From Tissierellia bacterium (GTDB taxonomy: Bacteria > Bacillota > Clostridia > Tissierellales > Peptoniphilaceae): 32,571 nt of DNA. The stretch is taken from NCBI GenBank assembly GCA_030537815.1, contig JAUNVF010000025.1, positions 1-32,571 of the forward strand, in the 5' to 3' direction. Position numbers and translations under genes: made by a program. Positions 23,898 to 32,521 of this stretch are shown piece by piece. Under the pieces are notes generated by a model. That model made no database searches, was not told the origin of the DNA, and was given only the letters and a program-made list of their open reading frames with translations. Positions within the stretch are counted from its first letter, which is position 1, and every line of letters starts with the position of its first letter.

Positions 23898-24588
23898 AAA
23901 ACAATATGAGAGATTTGATAAATTATATGGCATTGGCAGTTCAGATATTTTAAATTCCAAGAAGATTATAATATTTGGAGTTGGTGGAGTAGGTTCTTTT
24001 GCAGCTGAAGCACTTATAAGATCGGGGATTGGGCATTTGACAATGGTCGATCCGGATCTTGTCGAGATAAGCAATTTAAATAGGCAATTACAGGCTACTC
24101 ATTTGACCATAGGAAGCTTAAAAGTCGAGGCTATGAAAGAGAGACTGATTACGATAAATCCCGATGCCAATATAATAGCAAGAGATGTCTTTTTTGATGA
24201 AGAGATATCAGAGGAATTTGACTTTTCAGAATACGATTATATAATTGATGCAATTGACTCTGTTAAATCAAAGATACTCTTGATTGAAAAGGCAAAAAAA
24301 GAGGGTTCGCCTATTATAAGCTCTATGGGAGCCGGAAATAAAAAGGACCCGACAGCATTTAAAATTACCGATATCAGCAAGACTAAGATATGTCCTCTAG
24401 CCAGAATCGTCAGGAAGGCGGTTAGAGAACTAGGCCTTGAGGACATAAAAGTTGTTTGGTCAGAAGAAATCCCGACTAAATCTAATAATTCTGCTGAAAG
24501 AAGTCCGGGCAGCTCAGCTTTTGTACCATCTGTTGCCGGACTTATAATAGCATCTGAAGTTGTGAGTGACTTATTGGAAGTGATTTAA
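23890..24588 (+). CDS. tcdA: tRNA threonylcarbamoyladenosine dehydratase
   Basis: An E1/ThiF-like protein of about 232 residues that uses ATP to cyclise the t6A modification at position 37 of ANN-decoding tRNAs to ct6A. The nucleotide-binding motif is IIIFGVGGVGSFAAEALIRS, followed by DPDLVEISNLNRQLQA with the catalytic Asn/Arg region, then DAIDSVKSK and a distal GAGNKKDPT. The frame is open from TTG 23875, which has AGAGGA 8 bases upstream. The ATG at 23890 fits homologue N-termini better and overlaps aspS by 8 bases; either start is possible. Pairing with aspS is common in Firmicutes. Confidence 0.88.
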   Translation: MGKKQYERFDKLYGIGSSDILNSKKIIIFGVGGVGSFAAEALIRSGIGHLTMVDPDLVEISNLNRQLQATHLTIGSLKVEAMKERLITINPDANIIARDVFFDEEISEEFDFSEYDYIIDAIDSVKSKILLIEKAKKEGSPIISSMGAGNKKDPTAFKITDISKTKICPLARIVRKAVRELGLEDIKVVWSEEIPTKSNNSAERSPGSSAFVPSVAGLIIASEVVSDLLEVI

Positions 24589-24589
24589 A

Positions 24590-25021
24590 ATGGATAAATT
24601 AGGAATTGTTATTTCTGAAAAAAATGGAATGGCAAAAATTGCTGTCAACAGAACTTCCGGATGTGGTGGTGGCTGTAAGACTTGTGGAGGCTGCGATACT
24701 CCGGTTATGGTAGTTTATCTGCCAAATGATGTTAATGCCAAACCGGGAGATACTGTGGAATTATCTGCAAATAATAGCAGAGTAGTTAAATTTACAATTG
24801 TACTTTATTTAGTACCTTTAATTATGTTTGTATTGAGCTTGGGTATTTCATATTCTTTTTATCGTAATGCAGGAATCGCTAAATACGAATTATACAGTTT
24901 TATAACTGGGATATTTGGCTTTTTACTGTCTCTACTGGTACTCAAACTCATTGACAAAAAAGTGGGTAATCAAGACTCACATATGATGAAAGTCAATAGG
25001 ATAGTCAATAGACTATCTTAA
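24590..25021 (+). CDS. RseC/MucC-family (SoxR-reducing system) membrane protein
   Basis: A 143-residue protein beginning one base after the tcdA stop. Its N-terminal domain has the cysteine cluster C-GGG-C-KT-C-GG-C (Cys25, 29, 32, 35), which probably binds a metal or an iron-sulfur cluster. Two membrane helices follow (about 65-85 and 98-120). RseC-family proteins take part in electron transfer or membrane redox systems, such as SoxR reduction together with Rnf-like complexes. No rnf genes lie in this window. The family is clear; the role in this organism is unknown. Confidence 0.85.
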   Translation: MDKLGIVISEKNGMAKIAVNRTSGCGGGCKTCGGCDTPVMVVYLPNDVNAKPGDTVELSANNSRVVKFTIVLYLVPLIMFVLSLGISYSFYRNAGIAKYELYSFITGIFGFLLSLLVLKLIDKKVGNQDSHMMKVNRIVNRLS

Positions 25022-25037
25022 AGATATGCATTATAAT
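25009..25037 (+). promoter_or_regulatory. Candidate internal promoter of glyA
   Basis: TAGACT (25009-25014) and a perfect TATAAT (25032-25037) are 17 bases apart. The -10 box sits in the centre of a perfect 14-base palindrome, TGCATTATAATGCA (25027-25040), which could be a regulator site. Confidence 0.5.
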
Positions 25038-25059
25038 GCAAAAATAAAGGAGGAATTGT

Positions 25060-26292
25060 ATGAAATTTAAAAAGTTACAACAAGAGTCACCAATTGTTTA
25101 TGAAAATATTATGAAGGAGATCAAAAGACAAAACGAGCATGTCGAATTGATAGCATCTGAAAACTTCGTAACCGAAGCTGTATTAGAAGCTCTCGGGTCG
25201 CCTTTTAACAACAAATATGCAGAAGGATACCCATCTAAGAGATATTATGGTGGCTGTGAGTTTATCGATGTGGTGGAAAATTTAGCCAGAGATAAGATGT
25301 GCGAACTATTTGGTGCAGATCATGCCAATGTTCAGCCACATTCTGGAGCAAATGCGAATCTGGGAGTTTATCTATCAATACTTGAGCCTGGAGATAAAGT
25401 ATTAGGAATGAAATTGTCTGAAGGCGGACATTTAACTCATGGATCACCAGTAAATATATCAGGACTTTATTTTAATTTTGTCGATTATGGAGTAAATTCA
25501 GAGACTGAAGTCATAGATTATGATGTTGTTAGAGAAGTAGCTAAAAAAGAGCAACCAAAACTAATAGTTGCAGGTGCAAGTGCATATCCAAGAATCATAG
25601 ATTTCAAAAAGTTCAAGGAGATAGCAGATGAAGTAGGTGCTTATTTTATGGTTGATATGGCTCATATTGCTGGGCTTATCGCAGTTGGCCTACATCCAGA
25701 TCCAGTACCATATGCCGACTTTGTAACGACTACTACTCATAAGACACTTAGAGGGCCGAGAGGCGGAGCTATACTTTGCAAAGAAGAACATGCTAAGAAA
25801 ATCGACAAGGCTATTTTCCCAGGTCTTCAAGGAGGTCCTTTAGAGCATATTATCGCCGGAAAAGCTGTTTGTTTTGAAGAAGCATTAAAACCTGAATTTA
25901 AAACTTATCAGCAGCAGATATTAAATAATGCACAGGCTTTAGCTGAGGGATTACTTGAAGGTGGATTGAGACTAGTATCAGGAGGAACTGACAATCATTT
26001 ATTACTTGTTGATGTAACAACTCTAGGACATACAGGAAAAGAAGCAGAAGCGATTTTAGAGTCTGTTAATATTGCAACTAATAAAAACACAATTCCAAAT
26101 GAGAAGAATAGTCCATTCGTGACATCAGGAATAAGATTAGGTACTCCTGCGATGACGACAAGAGGTCTTAAAGAGCCAGAATTTAAGGAGATAGCGAAGA
26201 TTATCGTATCTGCATTAAAGGATGATACTCCAAAAGACCAATTAAAGCAAAGAGTACTAGATATGCTCGAATCTTTCCCATTATATAAATAA
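25060..26292 (+). CDS. glyA: Serine hydroxymethyltransferase
   Basis: A PLP-dependent enzyme that interconverts serine and glycine while loading one-carbon units onto tetrahydrofolate. The 410-residue product has normal length. IASENF (31-36), [13 protein letters not shown] (53-65), the PLP aspartate in [10 protein letters not shown], and the Schiff-base lysine Lys228 in [14 protein letters not shown] are all present. AAAGGAGG precedes the ATG. It may be read through from aspS-tcdA-rseC and also from a promoter just upstream. A strong terminator follows. Confidence 0.97.
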   Translation: MKFKKLQQESPIVYENIMKEIKRQNEHVELIASENFVTEAVLEALGSPFNNKYAEGYPSKRYYGGCEFIDVVENLARDKMCELFGADHANVQPHSGANANLGVYLSILEPGDKVLGMKLSEGGHLTHGSPVNISGLYFNFVDYGVNSETEVIDYDVVREVAKKEQPKLIVAGASAYPRIIDFKKFKEIADEVGAYFMVDMAHIAGLIAVGLHPDPVPYADFVTTTTHKTLRGPRGGAILCKEEHAKKIDKAIFPGLQGGPLEHIIAGKAVCFEEALKPEFKTYQQQILNNAQALAEGLLEGGLRLVSGGTDNHLLLVDVTTLGHTGKEAEAILESVNIATNKNTIPNEKNSPFVTSGIRLGTPAMTTRGLKEPEFKEIAKIIVSALKDDTPKDQLKQRVLDMLESFPLYK

Positions 26293-26308
26293 TCTATAAA
26301 TGGATTTC

Positions 26309-26340
26309 AACAAGCAGCCATATGGCTGCTTGTTTCTATT
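26309..26340 (+). terminator. Terminator of glyA
   Basis: A perfect 26-base palindrome (26309-26334) with arms AACAAGCAGCCAT and ATGGCTGCTTGTT, followed by TCTATTT. Confidence 0.85.
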
Positions 26341-26355
26341 TAATTGAAAATCTAG

Positions 26356-26361
26356 TATAAT
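26356..26361 (+). promoter_or_regulatory. Candidate -10 box of the der operon
   Basis: A perfect TATAAT 48 bases before the TTG start of der. The sequence at the -35 position overlaps the glyA terminator and is weak (TTTCTA, 26333-26338). Confidence 0.45.
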
Positions 26362-26409
26362 AAATAAGAGACAAATTTATTAAGATGAAAAATATAATGA
26401 GGTGAAATT

Positions 26410-27723
26410 TTGAAAGAAGCAGTGGTAAGTGTTGTTGGTAGGCCAAATGTTGGAAAATCAACTTTATTTAATAAATTAATAAGAAAAAGAGAAGCGATTA
26501 CAGAAGATACTCCTGGAGTAACCAGAGATAGATTGTATAGAGAAGCAGAGTGGCAAGGCAGGCATTTTATGCTTGTCGACACCGGTGGTTATGTTCCAAA
26601 AGATGAAGATATCATCTCTAAAAATATCAAAACTCAAGTTGAATTTGCGATAGATACATCGGATTTAATTTTGTTCATCGTAGATGGTAAAGCCGGATTA
26701 TTACCTGAAGATAGGGAGATAGCAAATTTTTTGAGGAAGTCCAAAAGAGATGTAATAGTCGTAGTCAATAAAATCGATAGTGGAAAGACGCCAAATGAGG
26801 TTTATGAATTTTACGAATTGGGTTTTGATAGATTGATGGTAATTTCAGCAGAACAATCATTTGGCTTAGGAGATCTACTCGATGAGATTATAGAAACACT
26901 TCCACAAGCAGATTCAAAGGACGAAGAGGATTTGATTTCTGTAGCGATTGTCGGAAAGCCGAATGTGGGAAAGAGCTCATTGATAAATAGACTACTTAAT
27001 GAAGAGAGAATGATAGTTACCGATATCGCTGGGACTACTCGAGATGCAATAGATTCTTATATCGAGCATGAAGGTGTAAAATATTTATTTATTGATACGG
27101 CAGGACTAAGGCGTAAAAGGTCTGTCAAAGAGGCCGTTGAAAGATATTCTGTTGTAAGGACCCTAAGTGCAGTTGATAGATCGGATATTTGCCTTCTGAT
27201 TATTGATGCAAAAGAGGGAGTTACAGAACAGGATACTAAAATTGCTGGATATGCACATGAAAACGGCAAGGCAATTATTATATTAATTAATAAATGGGAT
27301 TTGGTGGAAAAGAGTACGAATACTATGAAAAAATACGAAGAAGTTGTTAGAAATAAACTTTCATTCATAGGATATGCGCCCATTCACTTTATGTCCGTAT
27401 TGACAGGAAAGAGAGTCGATGATATTTATAGATTGATAAATATAGTAAATGAAAATTATAATTTTAGAATAAGTACGGGTGTACTCAATGATATTATGAG
27501 CGAGGCCATACTTTTAAATCCTCCTCCTACTGTTAAAAGCCAGAGGATTAAGATCTTTTACAGTACGCAGGGATCTGTCAAACCTCCTAGATTTTTATTA
27601 TTTGTAAATAAACCTGAATTGATGCACTTTTCTTATCTAAGATATCTAGAAAATGTGATAAGACAAAAATATGGATTTATCGGTACGCCTATATTATTTG
27701 ATTTAAAAAGCAGGAGCGAGTAG
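26410..27723 (+). CDS. der: Ribosome-assembly GTPase Der (EngA)
   Basis: An essential GTPase needed for 50S ribosomal subunit maturation. It is 437 residues with two successive GTPase domains: G1 motifs GRPNVGKST (10-18) and GKPNVGKSS (182-190), DTGG (57-60) and DTAG (229-232) switch regions, NKID (120-123) and NKWD in the second domain, then a KH-like C-terminal domain (about 355-437). The start is TTG with GAGGTG five bases upstream. It heads a long operon; plsY begins directly after its stop. Confidence 0.97.
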   Translation: MKEAVVSVVGRPNVGKSTLFNKLIRKREAITEDTPGVTRDRLYREAEWQGRHFMLVDTGGYVPKDEDIISKNIKTQVEFAIDTSDLILFIVDGKAGLLPEDREIANFLRKSKRDVIVVVNKIDSGKTPNEVYEFYELGFDRLMVISAEQSFGLGDLLDEIIETLPQADSKDEEDLISVAIVGKPNVGKSSLINRLLNEERMIVTDIAGTTRDAIDSYIEHEGVKYLFIDTAGLRRKRSVKEAVERYSVVRTLSAVDRSDICLLIIDAKEGVTEQDTKIAGYAHENGKAIIILINKWDLVEKSTNTMKKYEEVVRNKLSFIGYAPIHFMSVLTGKRVDDIYRLINIVNENYNFRISTGVLNDIMSEAILLNPPPTVKSQRIKIFYSTQGSVKPPRFLLFVNKPELMHFSYLRYLENVIRQKYGFIGTPILFDLKSRSE

Positions 27724-28320
27724 ATGTTTTTATTTTTTATAATAGCCTATTTGATGGGGAATTTCTCATCAGCATATATTCTGGGCAAATTGCTTTACAA
27801 GACTGATATTAGGACTAAGGGAAGTGGAAATGCAGGTGCGACAAATGCCCTTAGAAATTTTGGACCTAAAATAGGTGTCTTAACTTTAATTTTAGACCTT
27901 CTAAAGGGAGCCCTAGCCGTATATATAGCAGATAGATTCGGAGCGCCGGGTTCAATATACCTAGCTGGTTTAGGAGTCGTATTAGGGCATAATTGGCCGG
28001 CATTCTTTGGATTTAGAGGCGGAAAGGGAATGGCCACTTCTTGTGGAGTTCTTCTTTATTTGGATTATAGGATAGTAATAGTACTATTTATTGTATTTTT
28101 GATTTTTGTTATTATATCGAGATATGTTTCTCTTGGATCAGTTATGGCTTCTGTATTGGCTCCATTTGCAGCTTATTATTTTGATTATAATACTGAGCCT
28201 GAATTGTTTTATTTAACATTGATCCTAGCTATTATTGCGGTATATAAACATAGAGAGAATATAAAAAGGATAATAAACAAAAATGAGAACAGATTGACTT
28301 TTAAGGAGAAAAATAAATGA
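27724..28320 (+). CDS. plsY: Acyl-phosphate:glycerol-3-phosphate acyltransferase
   Basis: A membrane enzyme that makes lysophosphatidic acid from acyl-phosphate and glycerol-3-P, the first committed step of phospholipid synthesis in Gram-positive bacteria. It is 198 residues with about five membrane segments. Conserved motifs are GSGNAGATNALRNFG (motif 1), VLGHNWPAFFGFRGGKGMAT (motif 2) and YKHRENIKRI (motif 3). Its ATG immediately follows the der stop, and its own stop overlaps gpsA by four bases. The neighbour gpsA makes its substrate. Confidence 0.96.
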   Translation: MFLFFIIAYLMGNFSSAYILGKLLYKTDIRTKGSGNAGATNALRNFGPKIGVLTLILDLLKGALAVYIADRFGAPGSIYLAGLGVVLGHNWPAFFGFRGGKGMATSCGVLLYLDYRIVIVLFIVFLIFVIISRYVSLGSVMASVLAPFAAYYFDYNTEPELFYLTLILAIIAVYKHRENIKRIINKNENRLTFKEKNK

Positions 28321-29312
28321 AAAATATAGGGATTATCGGCGGAGGGAGCTGGGGATCGGCACTCGCACAAGTCCTAGCTGATAATGGCCATAAAGTAAAA
28401 ATTTATATGCGAGACAAATCATCAGTCGATGAATTTAATTTAAAAGGAACAAATGAAAAATACTTACCCGGCATAGTATTCGATAGAATAATAAGGGCGA
28501 GTTCTGATATAAATGAATTATCAGATTCCGAAATTCTTATATTTGCAATACCCACACAGTCAGTCGATTCGGTAATTTCAAAGATCCACAATATTTTTGA
28601 CGATAATGCTATCTTTGTAAATGTTGCAAAGGGCATAGAGATAAAGACATATAAGAGAATATCGCAGATATTTAATAAATATATTGATGAGGATAGATTT
28701 GTGGCGCTATCAGGTCCAACTCATGCAGAGGAAGTTTCAATCAGAATGCCCAGTGCTATAGTCGCTTCTTCAGTTTCAGAAAGGAGCATGAATATAGTTC
28801 AGGATCTCTTTATGAATAAATATTTTAGAGTTTATACAAATGAAGACCTCATTGGAGTTGAGTTGGGTGGAGCTACAAAAAATATACTTGCTTTAGGTTT
28901 AGGCATAGCCGACGGATTAGGTTATGGAGATAATACCAAAGCAGCCATAATGACAAGAGGTATGCACGAAATAGTGAGACTCGGAACGAAGCTAGGAGGA
29001 TCAGCCGCGACATTTTACGGGTTGACAGGCATGGGGGATTTAATAGTTACAAGTACCAGTATGCATAGTCGAAACAGAAAAGCGGGAATTTGCATCGGTA
29101 AGGGTTATAGTATGGATCAGACAGCTAAAGAAGTTAAGATGGTCGTCGAGGGAATTAAAACATGTGAAGCAGTTTACCATTTATCAAATGATTTGAATAT
29201 TGAAATGCCAATTACTCAAGAAATATATAAAATACTATTTAAAGATTCAGATGTTTCTAATGCAGTTGAAAATCTTATGGAAAGAGATAAAAAGCGTGAA
29301 GTTTTAGAGTGA
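28317..29312 (+). CDS. gpsA: Glycerol-3-phosphate dehydrogenase [NAD(P)+]
   Basis: Reduces dihydroxyacetone phosphate to sn-glycerol-3-P for phospholipid synthesis, feeding PlsY. The 331-residue protein shows the Rossmann motif GGGSWGSALA near the N-terminus, FVNVAKGIE, ALSGPTHAEEV, the catalytic lysine region ELGGATKNILALGLGIADGL, and GLTGMGDLIVT. It overlaps plsY by ATGA, indicating coupled translation. The usual length is 330-340 residues. Confidence 0.97.
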   Translation: MKNIGIIGGGSWGSALAQVLADNGHKVKIYMRDKSSVDEFNLKGTNEKYLPGIVFDRIIRASSDINELSDSEILIFAIPTQSVDSVISKIHNIFDDNAIFVNVAKGIEIKTYKRISQIFNKYIDEDRFVALSGPTHAEEVSIRMPSAIVASSVSERSMNIVQDLFMNKYFRVYTNEDLIGVELGGATKNILALGLGIADGLGYGDNTKAAIMTRGMHEIVRLGTKLGGSAATFYGLTGMGDLIVTSTSMHSRNRKAGICIGKGYSMDQTAKEVKMVVEGIKTCEAVYHLSNDLNIEMPITQEIYKILFKDSDVSNAVENLMERDKKREVLE

Positions 29313-29347
29313 TAATTTGATTTAATATCTGAAAGAAGGGAGTTTAA

Positions 29348-30034
29348 ATGATAAAAGATAGAATTGACGATATCAGAGAAGTAATATCGGAAATCAAAGG
29401 TCAAGCTTTTGAGGACTCGGGGGTTACACTGATAGCTGTATCTAAAAATAAAACAGTTGACGATATCAGAGAAGCAATGGAAGCCGGAATAACTGATATT
29501 GGAGAAAACAAGGTTCAGGAATTATGTCAGAAAATGGATGAAATAGGTGATAATCTAAATTATCATATGATAGGTAATCTACAGAGCAATAAGGTTAAAG
29601 ATATAGTTGGCAGAGTTAAATTAATTCACTCTGTCGATAGAAAATCTCTAGTAAAGGAAATAGAGAAGAGATGTAAAAGAGAAGGAATAGTTCAGGATGT
29701 ATTAGTTCAAGTCAATATTTCAAAAGAAGATACTAAATCAGGGGTTTATGTTGAGGATTTAAAAGAATTACTCGACTTTATAGAAACCAAAGAGCATATT
29801 AAAGTCAGAGGATTGATGACGATGGCTCCCTATTATGATAATCCTGATGATGCGGCATGGGTATTTGCAAAATTAAAAGAAATATTTGAAGATATTAAGA
29901 CTATGAATTATAATAATATAGAGATGGAGTACCTATCAATGGGTATGAGCCATGATTATAAAATAGCCTTAGAAAATGGCGCTAATATGATCCGAGTAGG
30001 GTCTTATATATTTGGCGAGAGGGTATATAATTAG
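29348..30034 (+). CDS. YggS/PLPBP-family PLP homeostasis protein
   Basis: A 228-residue alanine-racemase-fold protein that binds pyridoxal-5'-phosphate and helps maintain B6 vitamer and amino-acid balance. The PLP lysine is Lys33 in AVSKNKT. IGENKVQEL, HMIGNLQSNKVKDIV, VNISKEDTKSG, GLMTMAPY and YLSMGMSHDY are typical. Next to sepF it corresponds to Bacillus ylmE. GAAGGGAG precedes the ATG. No enzymatic activity is known for the family. Confidence 0.95.
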   Translation: MIKDRIDDIREVISEIKGQAFEDSGVTLIAVSKNKTVDDIREAMEAGITDIGENKVQELCQKMDEIGDNLNYHMIGNLQSNKVKDIVGRVKLIHSVDRKSLVKEIEKRCKREGIVQDVLVQVNISKEDTKSGVYVEDLKELLDFIETKEHIKVRGLMTMAPYYDNPDDAAWVFAKLKEIFEDIKTMNYNNIEMEYLSMGMSHDYKIALENGANMIRVGSYIFGERVYN

Positions 30035-30046
30035 GGAGGAATAAAT

Positions 30047-30538
30047 ATGTCAGGTTTTTTTGATAAATTGAAAGGTGTTATTGGTTTAGAAGAGGAGTAT
30101 TATGATGATGATTACGAGTACGAGAGTGATAGGATATCTGAAAAACAAGATATTCCTGCAATTAAGTCCAAGTCAGATTACGAAAAGAACGATTCGTACA
30201 ATTATGAAAAACCAACGACAAAAAGGAGTAATATAGTGAGCTTACAATCTAATTCTATAGATAGAACAAAGATAAATATACATGAACCTATAACTTATGA
30301 TGATGGTCCGAATATTGTAGACGATATAGTCGCTCGCAAGGTAGTGGTTTTAAATCTCGAAATGCTTGAAGCTGATAAAAAAAGACAGATATTTGATTTT
30401 GTAAGTGGTGGTATATACGCATTAAATGGTAAAGTTCAGAAAGTTACTAAAGATATATTTGTAATTGCACCTAAAGATGTAGAAATAGATGGCAAATTAA
30501 AAGAACAAATTCAGGCTAAGGGATTTTATCAATTGTAG
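30047..30538 (+). CDS. sepF: Cell division protein SepF
   Basis: Bridges FtsZ filaments to the membrane during septum formation. The 163-residue product has a short N-terminal amphipathic helix (MSGFFDKLKGVIGL, about 1-14), an acidic and disordered linker (about 15-75), and the C-terminal polymerising domain VLNLEMLEADKKRQIFDFVS with GGIYALNGKVQKV. GGGAGG precedes the ATG. It follows yggS by 12 bases, as in many Firmicutes, but no ftsZ or ftsA is nearby. An intrinsic terminator follows. Confidence 0.95.
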   Translation: MSGFFDKLKGVIGLEEEYYDDDYEYESDRISEKQDIPAIKSKSDYEKNDSYNYEKPTTKRSNIVSLQSNSIDRTKINIHEPITYDDGPNIVDDIVARKVVVLNLEMLEADKKRQIFDFVSGGIYALNGKVQKVTKDIFVIAPKDVEIDGKLKEQIQAKGFYQL

Positions 30539-30544
30539 AAATAG

Positions 30545-30576
30545 AGAGGAATCTTTTGAATCCTCTTTATTTTTTT
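30545..30576 (+). terminator. Intrinsic terminator between sepF and ylmH
   Basis: AGAGGA (30545-30550) and TCCTCT (30561-30566) enclose a ten-base loop in which TC and GA can also pair. The tail is TTATTTTTT. It interrupts an otherwise continuous operon, so downstream genes need read-through or another promoter. Confidence 0.75.
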
Positions 30577-30592
30577 AGAAATGGAGTTAGTG

Positions 30593-31357
30593 TTGAAAAA
30601 TTTTAAAAATAGCCTCAATCACATAAGAGATACTGAAACAAAAAATACGGTAAAAGATTTTATTTACAAATGCAATATTTATGAAAAAGATGGACGAGAT
30701 TTCCACAGTAATTTTTTAAATCCTGCTGAATTTAAATATGCCGTTGATATTGTCGACAAATACCAATTTGATTACAATACATACGGCGGCAGAGATGATG
30801 TTGAGAGGAAGATAATCTCTGTCGGCTATTTAGATGAGGAAGATATTTTTGATATCGTGTATATCGAAGGCATAGATCAAGATATAGGTCATAGAGATGT
30901 ACTCGGTGCTATAATCAATTTGGGAATAGATAGAAGCGATATTGGAGATATCGTATTTAATGCCGATAGAATCGAAATCGCTATTATTAAAAACTCGTCT
31001 TCAAATATAGTATATAATCTAAATAGAATTAACAAAATGCCTGTCGAACCAAAGATTAAAGAAAGTACAATCTTGCAGAAGTCGGGAATTGAAGATATTG
31101 AGATGAGAGCTTCCATATCTTCTCTTCGTTTAGACTCAATTGTAGCTGCCTTTATAAATACTTCCAGATCTAAAGCGCAGTTGCTTATCAAATCAGGCAG
31201 AGTAAAATTAAATCATATAATTGAAAATGCGGTTGATGCCAAAGTCGATGAATTGGATATAATATCCGTATCGGGGAAAGGCAGATTTCAACTAACAGAA
31301 ATTGGAGGACTCAGCAAAAAAGGTAGGGTCTTCATAGAATTTATAAAAAAGGGATAG
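30593..31357 (+). CDS. ylmH: YlmH-family S4-domain RNA-binding protein
   Basis: A 254-residue RNA-binding protein, the equivalent of Bacillus YlmH, encoded after sepF in many Firmicutes. The N-terminal two thirds form the YlmH-type domain, with FLNPAEFKYAVDIVDKYQFD and GGRDDVERKII. The C-terminal S4 domain (about 170-240) includes LRLDSIVAAFINTSRSKAQL and IKSGRVKLNH. YlmH is reported to help rescue stalled ribosomes. An ATG occurs at 30581, but no ribosome binding site precedes it; GGAG at 30583-30586 fits the TTG at 30593. Confidence 0.88.
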   Translation: MKNFKNSLNHIRDTETKNTVKDFIYKCNIYEKDGRDFHSNFLNPAEFKYAVDIVDKYQFDYNTYGGRDDVERKIISVGYLDEEDIFDIVYIEGIDQDIGHRDVLGAIINLGIDRSDIGDIVFNADRIEIAIIKNSSSNIVYNLNRINKMPVEPKIKESTILQKSGIEDIEMRASISSLRLDSIVAAFINTSRSKAQLLIKSGRVKLNHIIENAVDAKVDELDIISVSGKGRFQLTEIGGLSKKGRVFIEFIKKG

Positions 31358-31360
31358 TAA

Positions 31361-31822
31361 ATGATATATATTATAATTTTGATAGCCTTGATCGGATTAG
31401 ATCAATATACAAAATTTTTAGCTTATGAAAATCTAAGAATGAACAGCAACAAAGTCTTGATAGACAAATTTCTTGAACTAGCATATGTAGAAAATAGGGG
31501 CGCTGCTTTTGGCATTCTACAGGGCAAGTCTATATTATTTATAATAATAACACTGGTGGTTTGCTTTTTTATATTTTCATTTTTTATTAAAAACTATCAC
31601 ACCACCGGAGTAGTTTTAAAGCTTTCCTTGGTCTTGATGGCTGCAGGAGCTATTGGTAATTTAATCGATAGAATAATGAGGGGATTTGTAGTAGATTTTA
31701 TTTTTGTAAGATTCTGGGGCTATTACGATTTTCCTGTATTCAATATTGCAGATATCTGCGTAGTTGTAGGTTCGATTTTACTAGTTATAGTTATAATCTA
31801 TACAAATGAATTGGGAGAATAG
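31361..31822 (+). CDS. lspA: Lipoprotein signal peptidase (signal peptidase II)
   Basis: A membrane aspartic protease that cleaves signal peptides of lipid-modified prolipoproteins. It is 153 residues with four membrane helices. Conserved VENRGAAFG (43-51) and GNLIDRIMRGFVVDFI (99-114) supply the first catalytic aspartate, Asp112. FPVFNIADICV supplies the second, Asp131. It begins three bases after the ylmH stop with a weak ribosome binding site (GGGA). It is commonly followed by an RluD-type gene; here ung is inserted between. Confidence 0.96.
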   Translation: MIYIIILIALIGLDQYTKFLAYENLRMNSNKVLIDKFLELAYVENRGAAFGILQGKSILFIIITLVVCFFIFSFFIKNYHTTGVVLKLSLVLMAAGAIGNLIDRIMRGFVVDFIFVRFWGYYDFPVFNIADICVVVGSILLVIVIIYTNELGE

Positions 31823-31825
31823 CTT

Positions 31826-32521
31826 ATGATTGAAATAGGAAACAAATGGGATAAGGTCCTTGAAGGTGAATGGTCTAAGCCTTATTATAAGGAATTGAGA
31901 AAACTGCTTTATCTAGAGTATCAAAATCATGAAATATATCCGGATATGTACGACATATTTAATGCAATTAAATATGTCGACTATGATGATGTAAAAGTCG
32001 TGATATTGGGACAAGACCCTTATCATGGTCCGGGTCAAGCACATGGATTTAGCTTTTCAGTAAAACCTGGTATAAAGACGCCACCCTCATTGTTGAATAT
32101 CTACAAAGAGCTCGAGAGCGATTTGGGTTGTTATATTCCTGATAATGGGCATCTCATAAAATGGGCTAATCAAGGGGTACTATTATTGAATACAGTGCTA
32201 ACTGTGAGGAGAGGACAAGCTAATTCGCACTCTCGCATCGGTTGGACTATTTTAACGGACAGGATAATAAGAGAATTAAATAATAGAGAGAAGCCAATGG
32301 TTTTTATATTATGGGGGAGAAATGCCTATGCAAAAAAAGAGTTTTTAGACAATGAAGCTCATCTGATTTTGACATCCGCACATCCTTCTCCTCTTTCAGC
32401 TAGAAGAGGTTTTTTTGGCTCTGCTCCTTTCTCTAAGACGAATGAATTTTTAACTCAAAATGGACTCGACCCTATCGACTGGCAAATTGAAAATTTGGAA
32501 TTTCAAAATGAAAGTATTTGA
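31826..32521 (+). CDS. ung: Uracil-DNA glycosylase (family 1)
   Basis: Removes uracil from DNA, starting base-excision repair. The 231-residue product has all the family 1 motifs: the water-activating loop [18 protein letters not shown] with catalytic Asp64, [24 protein letters not shown] and the minor-groove loop [15 protein letters not shown] with His186. It begins three bases after the lspA stop and its end overlaps the following gene by 14 bases. Confidence 0.97.
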   Translation: MIEIGNKWDKVLEGEWSKPYYKELRKLLYLEYQNHEIYPDMYDIFNAIKYVDYDDVKVVILGQDPYHGPGQAHGFSFSVKPGIKTPPSLLNIYKELESDLGCYIPDNGHLIKWANQGVLLLNTVLTVRRGQANSHSRIGWTILTDRIIRELNNREKPMVFILWGRNAYAKKEFLDNEAHLILTSAHPSPLSARRGFFGSAPFSKTNEFLTQNGLDPIDWQIENLEFQNESI

